DNA of 64,000 bases from Microbulbifer salipaludis (GCF_017303155.1 NZ_JAEKJR010000002.1:1612001-1676000), one strand, 5' to 3'; numbered from the stretch's first letter, positions 46,198 to 55,699 are shown. The notes: generated by a model not told the origin, from the letters alone. Numbers and translations: made by a program.

Positions 46198-47286
46198 TCA
46201 ACCCCCGTAGCCGGTCATCTCCAGGTATCCCTCACCCCCGTGGCTGCCCGACACTTCCACCGGCCCCTCCCAGTAGCGCAAGCTGCCCGGATTCCAGTAA
46301 TCGCCCGGCCACGACTGCACCTGTAGTTTGAGCGCCGCCGAGGGAACCTCGATGTCCCACACAACCGGCACCCGGCCAAACCGGCTGTTGCGAAACCCGG
46401 TGGGTACCAGCTGGAACTCGTCCGTGGTAAGGGTGCGCGCGCTGCCTTGTGCAGACACGAGCGTGCCGGAATAGAAGTCTTCTTCGCCGCGCACGCGGAA
46501 CAACATCAGGTGGCGACCATCGTCGAGGTGCAAGGCCATCCAGTCCCATCCCTGCTGATCCGCTTTCAGGTACTGGCTACTCCACTCGCGGTCGAACCAG
46601 CCCTGCCCGGTTACGGCAAACGTTTCCCCGTTAAACTCGACTGCACCACCGGTAATTGCCAGCGGATAACTGAAGTACATGGAGCCTCCACCCCCGGCCG
46701 ATTTGGCACTGAAGCCCTGCTCCCCATTGAGCACCGGCGGTTGCTGTGGCTGAAGCTGCAGGCGATAACGAAAGTCTTCTCCTTTTACATCCAGCTCCCA
46801 AGCATTCTCGCCGGTGGCGGAGAGCTGCCAGTGATCAATCCACGCGTTGAACGGCACTGCCGTCACCCTCGCCTGGCCGGTACCGCCACGTCCGGCGCGG
46901 TCTTCAAAATGGTGGGTGCCGGGGCCGCTTAACGCCGCGTGAGCCAGCCACAGCTCGTCGCGATGCCAGCCGGGCTCCGCAGAGTTGAACGAACCCGGGC
47001 GCACCCCATTGCGAAACAGTGTCCACTGCACACCAAACCGCTGGCCGTTGGCGGTTTTCAGGTTGGCGGTGAGATACCACCACTCCAGACGGTACTGCGG
47101 GTGCGGCCCCATGTCCTGGGGCAGCTGCACCGTCATCCCGCGGGCCGCCTGTGCGAACCCGGCCGGAGGCTGGTTGAGTGCCGAGAAGCCCGCATCGGTC
47201 TCGGTCTCTCTCTCCCCCTGGCAAGCACACAGGGTCATCAGAGCGATAAAACACGATGCCAGTCTCACGGTGAGCCGGTTACTCAT
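46198..47286 (-). CDS. Lipocalin-like lipoprotein, AttH/CrtC type
   Basis: This 362-residue protein has lipobox LMTLCAC. It carries two tandem lipocalin-like halves of the AttH/carotenoid-hydratase-like family: YRLEWWYLTANLKT, GVQWTLFRNGVRPG, WLAHAALSG and the central FAVTGQGWFDREWSSQYLKA with DWMALHLDDGRHLMLFRVRG. It ends the ABC operon with its start overlapping the permease stop. In AttEFGH-type loci this subunit may chaperone or anchor the exported lipid-like substrate; no substrate is known here. Confidence 0.88.
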   Translation of the reverse strand: MSNRLTVRLASCFIALMTLCACQGERETETDAGFSALNQPPAGFAQAARGMTVQLPQDMGPHPQYRLEWWYLTANLKTANGQRFGVQWTLFRNGVRPGSFNSAEPGWHRDELWLAHAALSGPGTHHFEDRAGRGGTGQARVTAVPFNAWIDHWQLSATGENAWELDVKGEDFRYRLQLQPQQPPVLNGEQGFSAKSAGGGGSMYFSYPLAITGGAVEFNGETFAVTGQGWFDREWSSQYLKADQQGWDWMALHLDDGRHLMLFRVRGEEDFYSGTLVSAQGSARTLTTDEFQLVPTGFRNSRFGRVPVVWDIEVPSAALKLQVQSWPGDYWNPGSLRYWEGPVEVSGSHGGEGYLEMTGYGG

Positions 47287-49672
47287 TTTTCAACCCCTCC
47301 AGCCGCACCGGATTACCCGCCATCACGCCCACAAGCGCTCCGATGCCGAGACACGCGGCCCACACCTGCAGCCAGTAAGCGGGGTAAAGATGCAGAGACA
47401 AAGCCCAGCCAAATGCCGCCGGGTTCACTTTTGCCACCAGCACCCAACCGAGAAACACGCCCAGCGGAATCGCCAGTGCCGCCAGCAGCCCCGTGACCAG
47501 CATGCTGTGCGCAATCAACCGCCGGCGCAGGCTCGGGCGGCTGACACCGTACACATGCAGCAGCGTATAACTTCCGTGCCGCAGGCGGAAAATAACCAGC
47601 CCCATCAACGCCAGTGCCACCCCGGCAAGGGTCAGGGTGAGCAGATTCAGAAGCCGAGTCATGCGGAAGGTCCGATCAAACGCGTCGTTGGCGGCCTGTT
47701 TGAGCCATGCCTGATCCCGCACGCGGCTACCGGCCAGCCAGGAATATTTTTCTGGCCAGTCGCGCCAGGCAGTATCGGCGGGTGCCCGCATGGCCAGTAC
47801 GAAAGTGGTGTATTGGGACGGTATGGAAGCGGGCAAGGCAGCCAGGGCTAACACGATTTCACCCTCTGGCCGGCCATAGTCCGCATAAATCCCCACGATC
47901 TCGCGGGTCTGCTGCACGGTGCCGAGCTGGAAAGTCACCGTGTCGCCGAGCGTGAGCCCTCGGCGTCGGGCGAGCTGTTCATTGACCATAACGCCGTGCA
48001 GGTCGAGCCCCCGCCAGTACGCAGGTGCTGCCTGTAAAAATGGCCATTCCTGAACCAGTGGCGAGGCGGGATCAACTGCCATCACATCCACCGGTAAAGC
48101 GCCCAGCACGCCGCGCCCGCGCACCATCGGTAATACGCTGGCGACACCGGGCAATGCAGATAATTGCTCCGCGAAGTCTTCCGGCGCCACCGACTCGCCC
48201 GGGTCAAGGTAGAGATCGCCCTGCAGGCGCTGATCGAGCCAGCGGTCAAAAGTTGTTTCAAAGCCCGTCACCATGGATTGCACAGCAATCGCCGTGGCAA
48301 TCGCAAACGCCAGCGCAATCAGAGGTAATTGCAGCAGATGGCACAGTGCGCGCATTTCCGCGCAGGACCACTCCAGCAGTGGCCGCTGGCGCCCCATCCA
48401 TGGCTGCCGGCACCGACGTTCCAACCAGCCAAGAATGCGCGCCAGCATATCCGGCAACAAAAGCCCTGCCCCGACCAGACAACCCAGAGTGGCAGCAAAA
48501 ATGAGCCACAGGGTTTCGGTGAACAACAAGCACGTCACCGAGCCGGCCAACACCGCCAATGCCAGCGGCCACCGCCAGGCCGGGTTGCCGTGCCATTCCC
48601 ACTGCGCGTCCGTGCGCGCGGTCATCAGTAGATCCGCGCCGGCCCAGGCCACCACCAAAACGAGGATCAGGACCATGCCGAGCCAGGTTGCCGCGCCTGG
48701 AGAGCGCTGGGCATAGAATTCGACGCTGAACAGTCCCTGCAGCGTGCCCTGGAAACCCGACGCCATCGACCCGGCCAAGAGCTCGCCCAGCCAAAGGCCC
48801 AGCGTACCGCCCACCAGCGCTACCACAACCACCTCAACCAGCAGCGCGCGGTTAAGCTGACCCTTAGGCACGCCAACTCGCGCCAGTATTTGCAAGCTGC
48901 GGCGACGCTGTTCCAGTGCGAAGCGATACACCGCACGTACCAGCAGTCCCGCCACTAATAGCGCGAGCACGCCCAGCGCGTTCAGGCTAAGTAGAAAGGC
49001 ATCCACCAGGGGATCTGGCTCCACCCCATATTCCTGAACCTCACTGCGGTACTCCGATGGCAAACCCGCGTCCTGCAGCTCGGCCGCGGGTGTCAAAATC
49101 GCAAGAGACTTGCGCCCCGTGCGCGCCAGTTCGGCTGCAACCGAAATGTCCGTAAGCAATTCCCCGCGCGGCAACCCCGATGCTTCTCGCAACGAATAAC
49201 GGACGGAGGTTGTCACTGTGTGCTGTTCCCAGCGCGCCAGATCTGCGGCATTGCCGAGCAAGGTGGGCTGGTCAAATTCCTCGATCAGCCGCCCCACCGC
49301 TTGCGCAGCCCCGGCCGCGTTGCCGTCGCGCGCTCGGTACTGGCGCAGGCAACCGGCACTGAATGGATCGATACCCACCACCACCGGTGCATCCTCCGCC
49401 GCAACACGCACTTCCAGTCTTGGGGAGACGCAAATGCCGAGCCTGCGCAGGCGCACAAAATCCTCTACCGTCAGCGGCTCGCCGTCCTCGCGCACCACAC
49501 TCAACAAGGGTTCCAGCGCCGCCCGGGATTCATTCACGGCATCCGCCGCAGACCCGGTTAGCGCGCGCACGCCACTCCACAGCATGGCCGCGCAGACGAG
49601 AATCAGCAGCAGGCTCACCAGTTGCCCCGGGTGGCGGCGATAGTGGCTCAGGAAGACGCCGGCGAGACCCAT
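47279..49672 (-). CDS. FtsX-like ABC transporter permease
   Basis: This 797-residue protein has an N-terminal span, then two FtsX domains with spans (FLLSLNALGVLALLVAGLL and LLNLLTLTLAGVALALMGLV) flanking a large periplasmic domain of MacB-PCD type. Eight to ten hydrophobic segments are visible. It overlaps the ATPase gene by 25 bp and the lipocalin-like gene by 8 bp, so the three are translationally coupled. Family members move lipids or peptides out of the inner membrane. Confidence 0.92.
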   Translation of the reverse strand: MGLAGVFLSHYRRHPGQLVSLLLILVCAAMLWSGVRALTGSAADAVNESRAALEPLLSVVREDGEPLTVEDFVRLRRLGICVSPRLEVRVAAEDAPVVVGIDPFSAGCLRQYRARDGNAAGAAQAVGRLIEEFDQPTLLGNAADLARWEQHTVTTSVRYSLREASGLPRGELLTDISVAAELARTGRKSLAILTPAAELQDAGLPSEYRSEVQEYGVEPDPLVDAFLLSLNALGVLALLVAGLLVRAVYRFALEQRRRSLQILARVGVPKGQLNRALLVEVVVVALVGGTLGLWLGELLAGSMASGFQGTLQGLFSVEFYAQRSPGAATWLGMVLILVLVVAWAGADLLMTARTDAQWEWHGNPAWRWPLALAVLAGSVTCLLFTETLWLIFAATLGCLVGAGLLLPDMLARILGWLERRCRQPWMGRQRPLLEWSCAEMRALCHLLQLPLIALAFAIATAIAVQSMVTGFETTFDRWLDQRLQGDLYLDPGESVAPEDFAEQLSALPGVASVLPMVRGRGVLGALPVDVMAVDPASPLVQEWPFLQAAPAYWRGLDLHGVMVNEQLARRRGLTLGDTVTFQLGTVQQTREIVGIYADYGRPEGEIVLALAALPASIPSQYTTFVLAMRAPADTAWRDWPEKYSWLAGSRVRDQAWLKQAANDAFDRTFRMTRLLNLLTLTLAGVALALMGLVIFRLRHGSYTLLHVYGVSRPSLRRRLIAHSMLVTGLLAALAIPLGVFLGWVLVAKVNPAAFGWALSLHLYPAYWLQVWAACLGIGALVGVMAGNPVRLEGLKNE

Positions 49673-50334
49673 GGGCTCAGGACTCCTTCCCGCAGTTCAA
49701 GAATTCGGTCGCAGCGCTGGGCCAGCTCCGGGTTATGGGTGACGATGAGTGCGCCAAGCTGGCGCTCACGCATGGCATCGAAAAACAGCGGCACCACACG
49801 TTCCGCCGTCGCATAATCCAGGCTGCCGGTTGGCTCGTCCGCGAGCATCAGTTCCGGTTGCATGGCAAAGGCACAAGCAAGCGCGGCCCGTTGTCGCTGA
49901 CCGCCAGAGAGTTGGTCGGGGTAACGGTGTGCTGTGTCGGCAATGCCGAGCTGGTCGAGCAGCGCCTCGCCATCATGCGCTTGCAAGCCCGCAAGCCCGG
50001 CGCGAAAGGCAATATTACGGGAAACGGTGAGAGTGGGGATCAGGTTGCCATCCTGAAACAGGGTGGCGATACGGGTGCGCCGAAGCTCGGCCCAGTCGCG
50101 TTCGCTCAGCTCAGAATACGCCCGGCCAAATACACACAATTCACCACTATCGGGCTGTAACAGGCCGTTGAGCAAGTTCAGTAGCGTGCTCTTGCCCGAG
50201 CCTGAGGGGCCAATGACCGCCACCGCTTCCCCCCGCCGCAATTCCAGCGACAGTCCGTGTAACACGCTGATCTGCTCACGGCCGTTGCGGTAGCAGCGGT
50301 GGAGATTCTGTGCCTGTATCAGGGCATCGTTCAT
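49648..50334 (-). CDS. ABC transporter ATP-binding protein, LolD/MacB class
   Basis: This 228-residue ATPase has Walker A GPSGSGKST, Q-loop LFQDGN, signature LSGGQRQRAALA, Walker B LMLADEPTGSLD and H-loop VTHNPELA. The T-G-S-L-D form is typical of LolD/MacB/FtsE-class proteins. The start at 50334 (MNDALIQAQN) is preferred to the frame to 50373. It is first in the operon with the FtsX-type permease and lipocalin-like lipoprotein. Confidence 0.94.
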   Translation of the reverse strand: MNDALIQAQNLHRCYRNGREQISVLHGLSLELRRGEAVAVIGPSGSGKSTLLNLLNGLLQPDSGELCVFGRAYSELSERDWAELRRTRIATLFQDGNLIPTLTVSRNIAFRAGLAGLQAHDGEALLDQLGIADTAHRYPDQLSGGQRQRAALACAFAMQPELMLADEPTGSLDYATAERVVPLFFDAMRERQLGALIVTHNPELAQRCDRILELREGVLSPWVSPASS

Positions 50335-50399
50335 AGTGTGGCGGACATGGCTGGTGGCTAGAGGTACCAGCAAGTCTATCGCACCGTTGACCGCGCATA

Positions 50400-50429
50400 A
50401 AAAAGGGACTGAATTTTCAGTCCCTTTTT
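50400..50429. terminator. Rho-independent terminator upstream of the ABC operon
   Basis: AAAAAGGGACTGAA-TT-TTCAGTCCCTTTTT, a perfect palindrome. It lies downstream of the M20 peptidase gene only on the other side, so it isolates the two minus-strand transcription units. Confidence 0.85.
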
Positions 50430-50466
50430 CGCCGTAGGCATTAATCCCTAGCCCCTAATCCCTCGC

Positions 50467-51978
50467 TTAGAGATTAGCGATCTCGATCATCATCGCCGTA
50501 TACATTTTCAGATTCAGGCGCAGCTGATCCACGGTGATGAACTCGTGCTCTGAATGACCGGTGTAGGCCTTGTCCGGCATCGACGGGCCGAAGCTCACGG
50601 CATTGGGCAACAGTTTGGCATTGGTCGAACCACCAATAGCCACCGGGCCCGCGTCCTCGATCCCGGTAAAGTGGCGAAACACTTCCAGCAGTGGTTCCAC
50701 ATGGGGAGCATCATCTGCTCGGTACGGCTCACCCAGGCTCACGTCCACATCGGCCATCTGGATGCCGGTCTCCTTCTGCCAGCGGTCGATGGTACTGTGG
50801 ATCTGCTTGTCGAGGAGCTCAGCGGTCTTGCCGGTAGGGCGACGCAGGTTCAGGTAGCTGGTAAGCCCCTTGTCGTCGGCCTTCACCATGGTCAGGGCGC
50901 CGGTCATCGGCCCCATAAAGTCATCGCGGTAGGCGATATCGCCAAACTGCTCGGCGAGGATTCCGGTGCCGATCAGGTCGTTGATATAGCGCACGGTGGC
51001 GCCGGCGGCATTGGCAGGCCAGTCGTAATCGCCCAGCACATCTGCCAGGAAGGCAATGGCATTGATGCCGTGTTCCGGCTCGGAGCTATGGGTGGCCACA
51101 CCGCGTGCGGTGATTGCCAGTGCACCGTCTTTTTCCGCGAATTCAAACTTCACCCGCGGGTGTGTCGCGGCGCGGGCGCGGATTGCCTTCTCCAGTTCGG
51201 GAGTCGGGTTGGCGATACTGGCGTGGGCCTCGTCCGGCACCTGACTGCGGAAGTAGCCGCCGTGAAAATCACGCAGGTAGGGTCTGTTCTTGTCCGCCAC
51301 GACGGAGCCCGCAAAGGTGGCGCGGACTTCGCTCCAACCCTTCTCTGCGGTCACCACCGGGTATTGGGCGTCGATGGTGATGTTATACGCGGGCATATCG
51401 TAATCTTTCAGGAATACCTTGAGCGGCTCCCAGTCCGATTCCTCGGCCATATAAACGATCAGTTCCACGCGCCGCTTCATCGGCACGCCTTTGTCCTTGA
51501 TCGCTTTCATCGCATAGAGGGCAGTGGCAATTGGCCCCTTGTCGTCCTCGCTGCCGCGGGCGATGAGCTTGCCCGGTTCGCTGGTGCGGTCCAGCTCAAA
51601 CGGGCTCTTTTTCCACTTGGCCGGGTTGGCGGGCTGCACATCACCGTGGGTGACGATACCGACCTTCTCCTCGCCCTGCCCCATGGCAACGATGATCACA
51701 TAGCCGTGGTCCTCGCATTCCAGACCCAGCGCCTTGGCCTTGCCGCACAGGGTGCGTTTGAAGCCGGAAAATTCCGGGTTCTTTTCCAGCGGCAGGTCTT
51801 CCCGCGCGACAGTTTCGAATTGCACCAGCTCGGCGAGGGTGTCAGTCATCGCCGCTTCGTATTTGTTCACCGCATAGTCTGCAGTCTTTTGCGCTACGGA
51901 CGATACATCCGCGGCCGCAGCCAGCGGCAACAGCAGCAGCGACACCGCCACTCGTGCAATTTGAGTTCGGAAATTCAC
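50467..51978 (-). CDS. Secreted M20 family dipeptidase (PepV-like)
   Basis: This 503-residue protein has a signal peptide (VAVSLLLLPLAAA) and M20 zinc-peptidase motifs: THGDVQP (first ligand), the bridging aspartate in SEDDKGP, the catalytic Glu/Glu pair YMAEESDWE and the C-terminal ligand AYTGHSEHEF. PepV-type enzymes remove N-terminal residues from dipeptides; here in the periplasm. GTG start at 51978 follows GGAG. It is upstream, in transcription order, of the terminator at 50400. Confidence 0.92.
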   Translation of the reverse strand: MNFRTQIARVAVSLLLLPLAAAADVSSVAQKTADYAVNKYEAAMTDTLAELVQFETVAREDLPLEKNPEFSGFKRTLCGKAKALGLECEDHGYVIIVAMGQGEEKVGIVTHGDVQPANPAKWKKSPFELDRTSEPGKLIARGSEDDKGPIATALYAMKAIKDKGVPMKRRVELIVYMAEESDWEPLKVFLKDYDMPAYNITIDAQYPVVTAEKGWSEVRATFAGSVVADKNRPYLRDFHGGYFRSQVPDEAHASIANPTPELEKAIRARAATHPRVKFEFAEKDGALAITARGVATHSSEPEHGINAIAFLADVLGDYDWPANAAGATVRYINDLIGTGILAEQFGDIAYRDDFMGPMTGALTMVKADDKGLTSYLNLRRPTGKTAELLDKQIHSTIDRWQKETGIQMADVDVSLGEPYRADDAPHVEPLLEVFRHFTGIEDAGPVAIGGSTNAKLLPNAVSFGPSMPDKAYTGHSEHEFITVDQLRLNLKMYTAMMIEIANL

Positions 51979-52034
51979 AAGTCACTCCGTTGGTAAGGGA
52001 AAGGCGCAGTATACCGTTCACGCGGTAGACAAAT

Positions 52035-53438
52035 TCAAACACCCACGATGCGAGCGCGGAACTTGCGCCCCTTGAGCTTGCCACTGGCGAGCTTGTTCAG
52101 GGCCTTTTTGGCCACCGGGCGCTCTACTGCGACAAACGTGGAGAAATCGAACAGCTGGATTTTACCGATCTGCTTGCCGTCGATGCCGCCCTCGCCGGTG
52201 AGGGCGCCAACCACATCGCCGGCGCGTACTTTCTGCTTTTTACCGCCGTCGATTTGCAGCGTCGCCATGATCGGGCGCGTCGGGGCAAAGCCGCGAGGCA
52301 GTTCCGGCACTTCCTGCAGAGTGATTTTCTGTTGCATCTGCTCCTCCAGACGCTCCAGTTTGTATATCTCCTTCTTGCTCACCAACGAGAGGGCTACGCC
52401 CTTCTGCCCTGCCCGCCCGGTGCGACCGACCCGGTGCACATGCACTTCCGGGTCGCGGGACAGGTGATAATTCACCACCACCGGCAGTTCTTCGATGTCG
52501 AGTCCACGGGCGGCAACGTCGGTCGCGACCAGAATCGACGCGCTGCCGTTGGCGAAGAGCGTCAGCGTACGGTCACGATCCTTCTGCTCCATATCACCGT
52601 GCAGTGCCAGCGCCGCAAAACCCGCACGTTTTAGTGTCTCCGCCGCTTCGTCGGTTTCTTTTTTGGTATTGCAGAACACCAGTGCTGAAGACGCATCGTA
52701 ATTGGCGAGCAGCTGATACAGGGCCGCGGGCCGTGCCTCATTGTTTTCTACCCGGTAGTAATGCTGCTGGATGGAACTCTGGGTGTGCCCTGCGGCCACC
52801 TCTACTTTTACCGGATCGCGCAGTACGCGGGTTGCCAGGGCATCAATGGTTTTGGGGTAAGTGGCGGAGAACAGCAGCGTCTGCCGTTGCTGTGGCAACT
52901 CTGCCAGGATCTGGTCGAGCACTGCCTGGAAGCCCATATCCAGCATGCGGTCGGCCTCGTCCAGTACCAGGGTGTCCACATTGCTGAGGTCGAGATTGCC
53001 CTTGCGCAAATGGTCTTCGATGCGTCCCGGCGTACCCACCACGATATGGGCCCCGTGCTTGAGCGAGCCAATCTGCGGCCCGAAGGGCATACCGCCACAC
53101 AGGGTCAGGATCTTGATGTTGTGAATCGCCCGCGCCAGCTTGCGCAGTTCCCGCGCCACCTGGTCCGCCAGCTCGCGGGTGGGACACAGTACCAGCGACT
53201 GCACCCGAAACTGCTCTACCCGTAGTTTATGCAGCAGCCCCAGGCCGAAGGCCACGGTCTTGCCCGAGCCGGTCTTGGCTTGGCCGATCACGTCTTTGCC
53301 ATCCACGATCGCCGGCAGCGCGGCGGCCTGGATTTCCGTCAGGCGCTCGTAACCCAGGTCTTCGAGGTTCTTGAGGAGAGAAGGCTGCAGCGGCAGGGAC
53401 TGGAATTCGCGGGGATGATTGGTATCAGCGGTGGTCAC
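52035..53438 (-). CDS. dbpA: ATP-dependent RNA helicase DbpA
   Basis: This is a 467-residue DEAD-box helicase specific for 23S rRNA hairpin 92. Q-motif region GYERLTEIQAAALP, motif I QAKTGSGKT, motif II VLDEADRML, motif III FSATYPKT, motif VI VHRVGRTGRAG. The C-terminal DbpA RNA-binding domain is FDFSTFVAVERPVAKKALNK and GRKFRARIVGV. I set the start at GTG 53438, near the family N terminus; an ATG at 53492 adds 18 unconserved residues. Confidence 0.93.
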   Translation of the reverse strand: MTTADTNHPREFQSLPLQPSLLKNLEDLGYERLTEIQAAALPAIVDGKDVIGQAKTGSGKTVAFGLGLLHKLRVEQFRVQSLVLCPTRELADQVARELRKLARAIHNIKILTLCGGMPFGPQIGSLKHGAHIVVGTPGRIEDHLRKGNLDLSNVDTLVLDEADRMLDMGFQAVLDQILAELPQQRQTLLFSATYPKTIDALATRVLRDPVKVEVAAGHTQSSIQQHYYRVENNEARPAALYQLLANYDASSALVFCNTKKETDEAAETLKRAGFAALALHGDMEQKDRDRTLTLFANGSASILVATDVAARGLDIEELPVVVNYHLSRDPEVHVHRVGRTGRAGQKGVALSLVSKKEIYKLERLEEQMQQKITLQEVPELPRGFAPTRPIMATLQIDGGKKQKVRAGDVVGALTGEGGIDGKQIGKIQLFDFSTFVAVERPVAKKALNKLASGKLKGRKFRARIVGV

Positions 53439-53566
53439 AACGGAGGCTCGGTTAGAGAAATAGCCGCGTATTGTAGGGAAGCCGGGAGCCATTTCCTATG
53501 GGAAACGGCATAACCCCACATTAAGCGCCAAAAGCTGGTTTGGCCGGCTGTGCTGCAGGCAACCCG

Positions 53567-54046
53567 CTACAGCGGGCGACACATAATATCGACGGTTTCT
53601 CCGTAGTATTCGCAAGACCGGATGGTCTGCCATCCCAGGCGCTCGTAATACGCCCGCGTCTCTGGGGTAAACAGATACAGATTGGGAATGGCGTGCGCTG
53701 CACAGTGCTCCAGCAGCGCCTCGATCAGTTGCCTGCCCACCCCGACACTGCGGTATTCAGGCAACACATAAAAGTTGGCCAGCCACGGCCCCCAGGGCTC
53801 TTCGATCTCCATGTCCCGTGGCAACACGCTGATCGAGCCCACCGGTATCTTGCCGACGAGCGCGACGAACGTCGTCGGCACCGGCTGCGCGCCGACGCAG
53901 CTTTCGAGTTCAGCGGCAAAATCCTGCAGCGACTGCTCCGGATACAAATGACTCCACTCGGCAAAATGCCACGCCGCGAGCACGGCAACCGCATCGGGCC
54001 TTTCGGACAGATTCACGACTTCTATCGCTTTCAACGCTTCAACCAC
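53567..54046 (-). CDS. GNAT family N-acetyltransferase
   Basis: This 159-residue protein uses GTG 54046, which follows GGAG by 7 bp; an ATG at 54106 would overlap the upstream gene. Acetyl-CoA binding loop V-G-V-G-R-Q-L (EYRSVGVGRQLIEALLEHC) follows the beta-bulge FYVLPEY, and Y-E-R-L-G-W (AYYERLGWQ) is the conserved C-terminal motif. Substrate unknown. It follows the DTW-domain gene closely and is probably co-transcribed. Confidence 0.88.
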   Translation of the reverse strand: MVEALKAIEVVNLSERPDAVAVLAAWHFAEWSHLYPEQSLQDFAAELESCVGAQPVPTTFVALVGKIPVGSISVLPRDMEIEEPWGPWLANFYVLPEYRSVGVGRQLIEALLEHCAAHAIPNLYLFTPETRAYYERLGWQTIRSCEYYGETVDIMCRPL

Positions 54047-54080
54047 GGTAATACTCCGCTCATGCGCTCCACGTTGCTCG

Positions 54081-54653
54081 TTAACCCTGCTGAGCTTGCA
54101 GTGCAATCATTTTTTCAAAGGGCTGCAGAATCATCTGAAAATCGGTATCTGGCTCCAGCTCCTGCATCGCCTTCGCGATACTCTCAATCGTCGACAGGCT
54201 GTTCTCCAGCGAGGAATGCCGCACCTGGTAGTTGGAGTGCAGCGCACCCTCGAAACTGACCCGGGGCAATTGCTGTAACACCGGGTGCAGATGGAGCATT
54301 TTTTTGGACTTCCGCCAGGTCGCGTCGATCACCACCAGCTGTTCCAGCGCCTGTGCCTGCGGCGTACCGGGCTCTACCTGAGGTACTTCCGGCAACCAGC
54401 TCAGGGAAGGATATAGCAGCGCCGAGTGAGGCTTTAGCAGTTCCGCCAATGCAGCGTCCGACAGGCTCTCCGCCACGACCAAATTACTGTGATCCAGGCA
54501 GAGGTGCGCCATACGCCCGGTATTGAACGGGTGCTTCTGTTCTTGCGGGTGCTGTATGATCAGCACCTGAATTCGATTGGGAATACGCACCAGCGCGCTG
54601 CAATAGCAGACTTTGGGGGGGCGCTGGCACGTTGGGCAGATTTCGCGTGGCAT
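54081..54653 (-). CDS. DTW-domain tRNA-uridine aminocarboxypropyltransferase
   Basis: This 190-residue protein has an N-terminal zinc-type cysteine cluster (CPTCQRPPKVCYCSAL) and the DTW-domain signatures QHPQEQKHPFNTGRMAHLCL and LVVIDATWRKSKKM, followed by the conserved RHSSLENSLSTIESIA. E. coli YfiP/TapT makes acp3U47 in tRNA with SAM as donor. The motif is D-A-T-W, as in many members. Its start codon lies 9 bp from the divergent acetyltransferase start. Confidence 0.92.
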   Translation of the reverse strand: MPREICPTCQRPPKVCYCSALVRIPNRIQVLIIQHPQEQKHPFNTGRMAHLCLDHSNLVVAESLSDAALAELLKPHSALLYPSLSWLPEVPQVEPGTPQAQALEQLVVIDATWRKSKKMLHLHPVLQQLPRVSFEGALHSNYQVRHSSLENSLSTIESIAKAMQELEPDTDFQMILQPFEKMIALQAQQG

Positions 54654-54662
54654 GAGAGAGTT

Positions 54663-55112
54663 ATGGACCCGGATTTTTCGACTGATTCATTGACTGCCCA
54701 GTGGCTCTCCGATGCGGAGATGCCATTAGCCAACAAATTCTACCGCACCCACAAATTCCGCGGCAAAGCACGGCGGCACGACCCGTGTATGGTGATCCGC
54801 GATAGCAAGAACCAGATAATCGCCTGTGGCTCCCTGCGTAAACTCACCGACAGTCAGCTGCTGGCCGGCGTTGCGGTGGCGGAGGAATTCCAGGGCCGGG
54901 GTGTGGCGCGACTATTACTTGGCCGTATGGCAGAAGCCTACGACGACCACACCTTCACTTTTCCCTACCGCCACCTGGTGCCGTTTTACCAGTCCCTTGG
55001 ATATGCAGAGGTCACGGAAGCGGGGCTACCGTCCGCCATTATCGACCGGTTTCACACCTACCAGAAACAGGGACGCGATATTGTGCTGATGCACTATCAG
55101 TCGAAACAATAG
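54663..55112 (+). CDS. GNAT family N-acetyltransferase
   Basis: This 149-residue protein starts at 54663 (MDPDFSTDS); the frame extends further left but only through the DTW gene. The acetyl-CoA loop is EEFQGRGVARLLLGRM (R-G-x-G/A), and the C-terminal FYQSLGY motif is present. Unknown substrate. Its start is 9 bp from the divergent DTW gene, so its promoter must overlap that gene's coding sequence. Confidence 0.9.
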   Translation: MDPDFSTDSLTAQWLSDAEMPLANKFYRTHKFRGKARRHDPCMVIRDSKNQIIACGSLRKLTDSQLLAGVAVAEEFQGRGVARLLLGRMAEAYDDHTFTFPYRHLVPFYQSLGYAEVTEAGLPSAIIDRFHTYQKQGRDIVLMHYQSKQ

Positions 55113-55264
55113 CGAGTTTTGCGTCCTGAAAATCTGGTCGGCGGCGCCATTATTCACCCGTAACCGGTGATTGCCGTAGAGCAGTGACCACACTACCCTG
55201 ATGTAATTTCTATAACCTTTCCAGCCTACTTTTTCAGACTCGACTTAGACTCGACGGAGGCCCC

Positions 55265-55699
55265 ATGGACGCTTTTCCCCATCACTACAAAGTCACCGCA
55301 CGTGCGCCCACTGAAGGCAATGTGACGCTCAGCGCAGAGGGCGTGCCCGATCTGCCATCGGCGGCACCCACCCAGTTTGATGGGCCTGGCGATCAGTGGT
55401 CTCCGGAGGATTTGCTGGTCGCGGCGGTGTCGGACTGCTTCATCCTCACCTTCCGTGCCATCGCCAAACACTCGAAGCTCGACTGGACGTCACTCGAGTG
55501 CACAACCACCGGCACCCTGGACAAAGACGGTCGCACCACCTGCTTCACTGCGTTTGCCATCGAGGCCACCCTTGTGGTGCCCGAGGGCACCGACACTGAT
55601 AAAGCACAGCGCCTGCTGGAAAAGTCGGAACAGGGTTGCCTGGTGACCAATTCACTGAAAGCGGAGGTTTCCTTGAGCGCGGAAGTCACAACCGGCTAA
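55265..55699 (+). CDS. OsmC family peroxiredoxin-like protein
   Basis: This 144-residue protein has the OsmC/Ohr fold: PGDQWSPEDLLVAAVSDCF with the first cysteine, and SEQGCLVTNSLKAEV with the second. The pair acts as a thiol peroxidase on organic hydroperoxides. GGAGG stands before the ATG. It resembles the YhfA/OsmC-like branch more than Ohr. It is a single-gene unit ahead of the MCE pair. Confidence 0.9.
   Translation: MDAFPHHYKVTARAPTEGNVTLSAEGVPDLPSAAPTQFDGPGDQWSPEDLLVAAVSDCFILTFRAIAKHSKLDWTSLECTTTGTLDKDGRTTCFTAFAIEATLVVPEGTDTDKAQRLLEKSEQGCLVTNSLKAEVSLSAEVTTG

Noticed and set aside
50554..51996. 480-residue plus-strand frame opposite the M20 peptidase
   Set aside because: The minus strand has clear M20 motifs and a signal peptide; the plus frame lacks any ribosome site and family features.
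54489..54662. Longer N terminus for the plus-strand acetyltransferase
   Set aside because: The additional 58 residues are read through the divergent DTW-domain gene and are not acetyltransferase-like.
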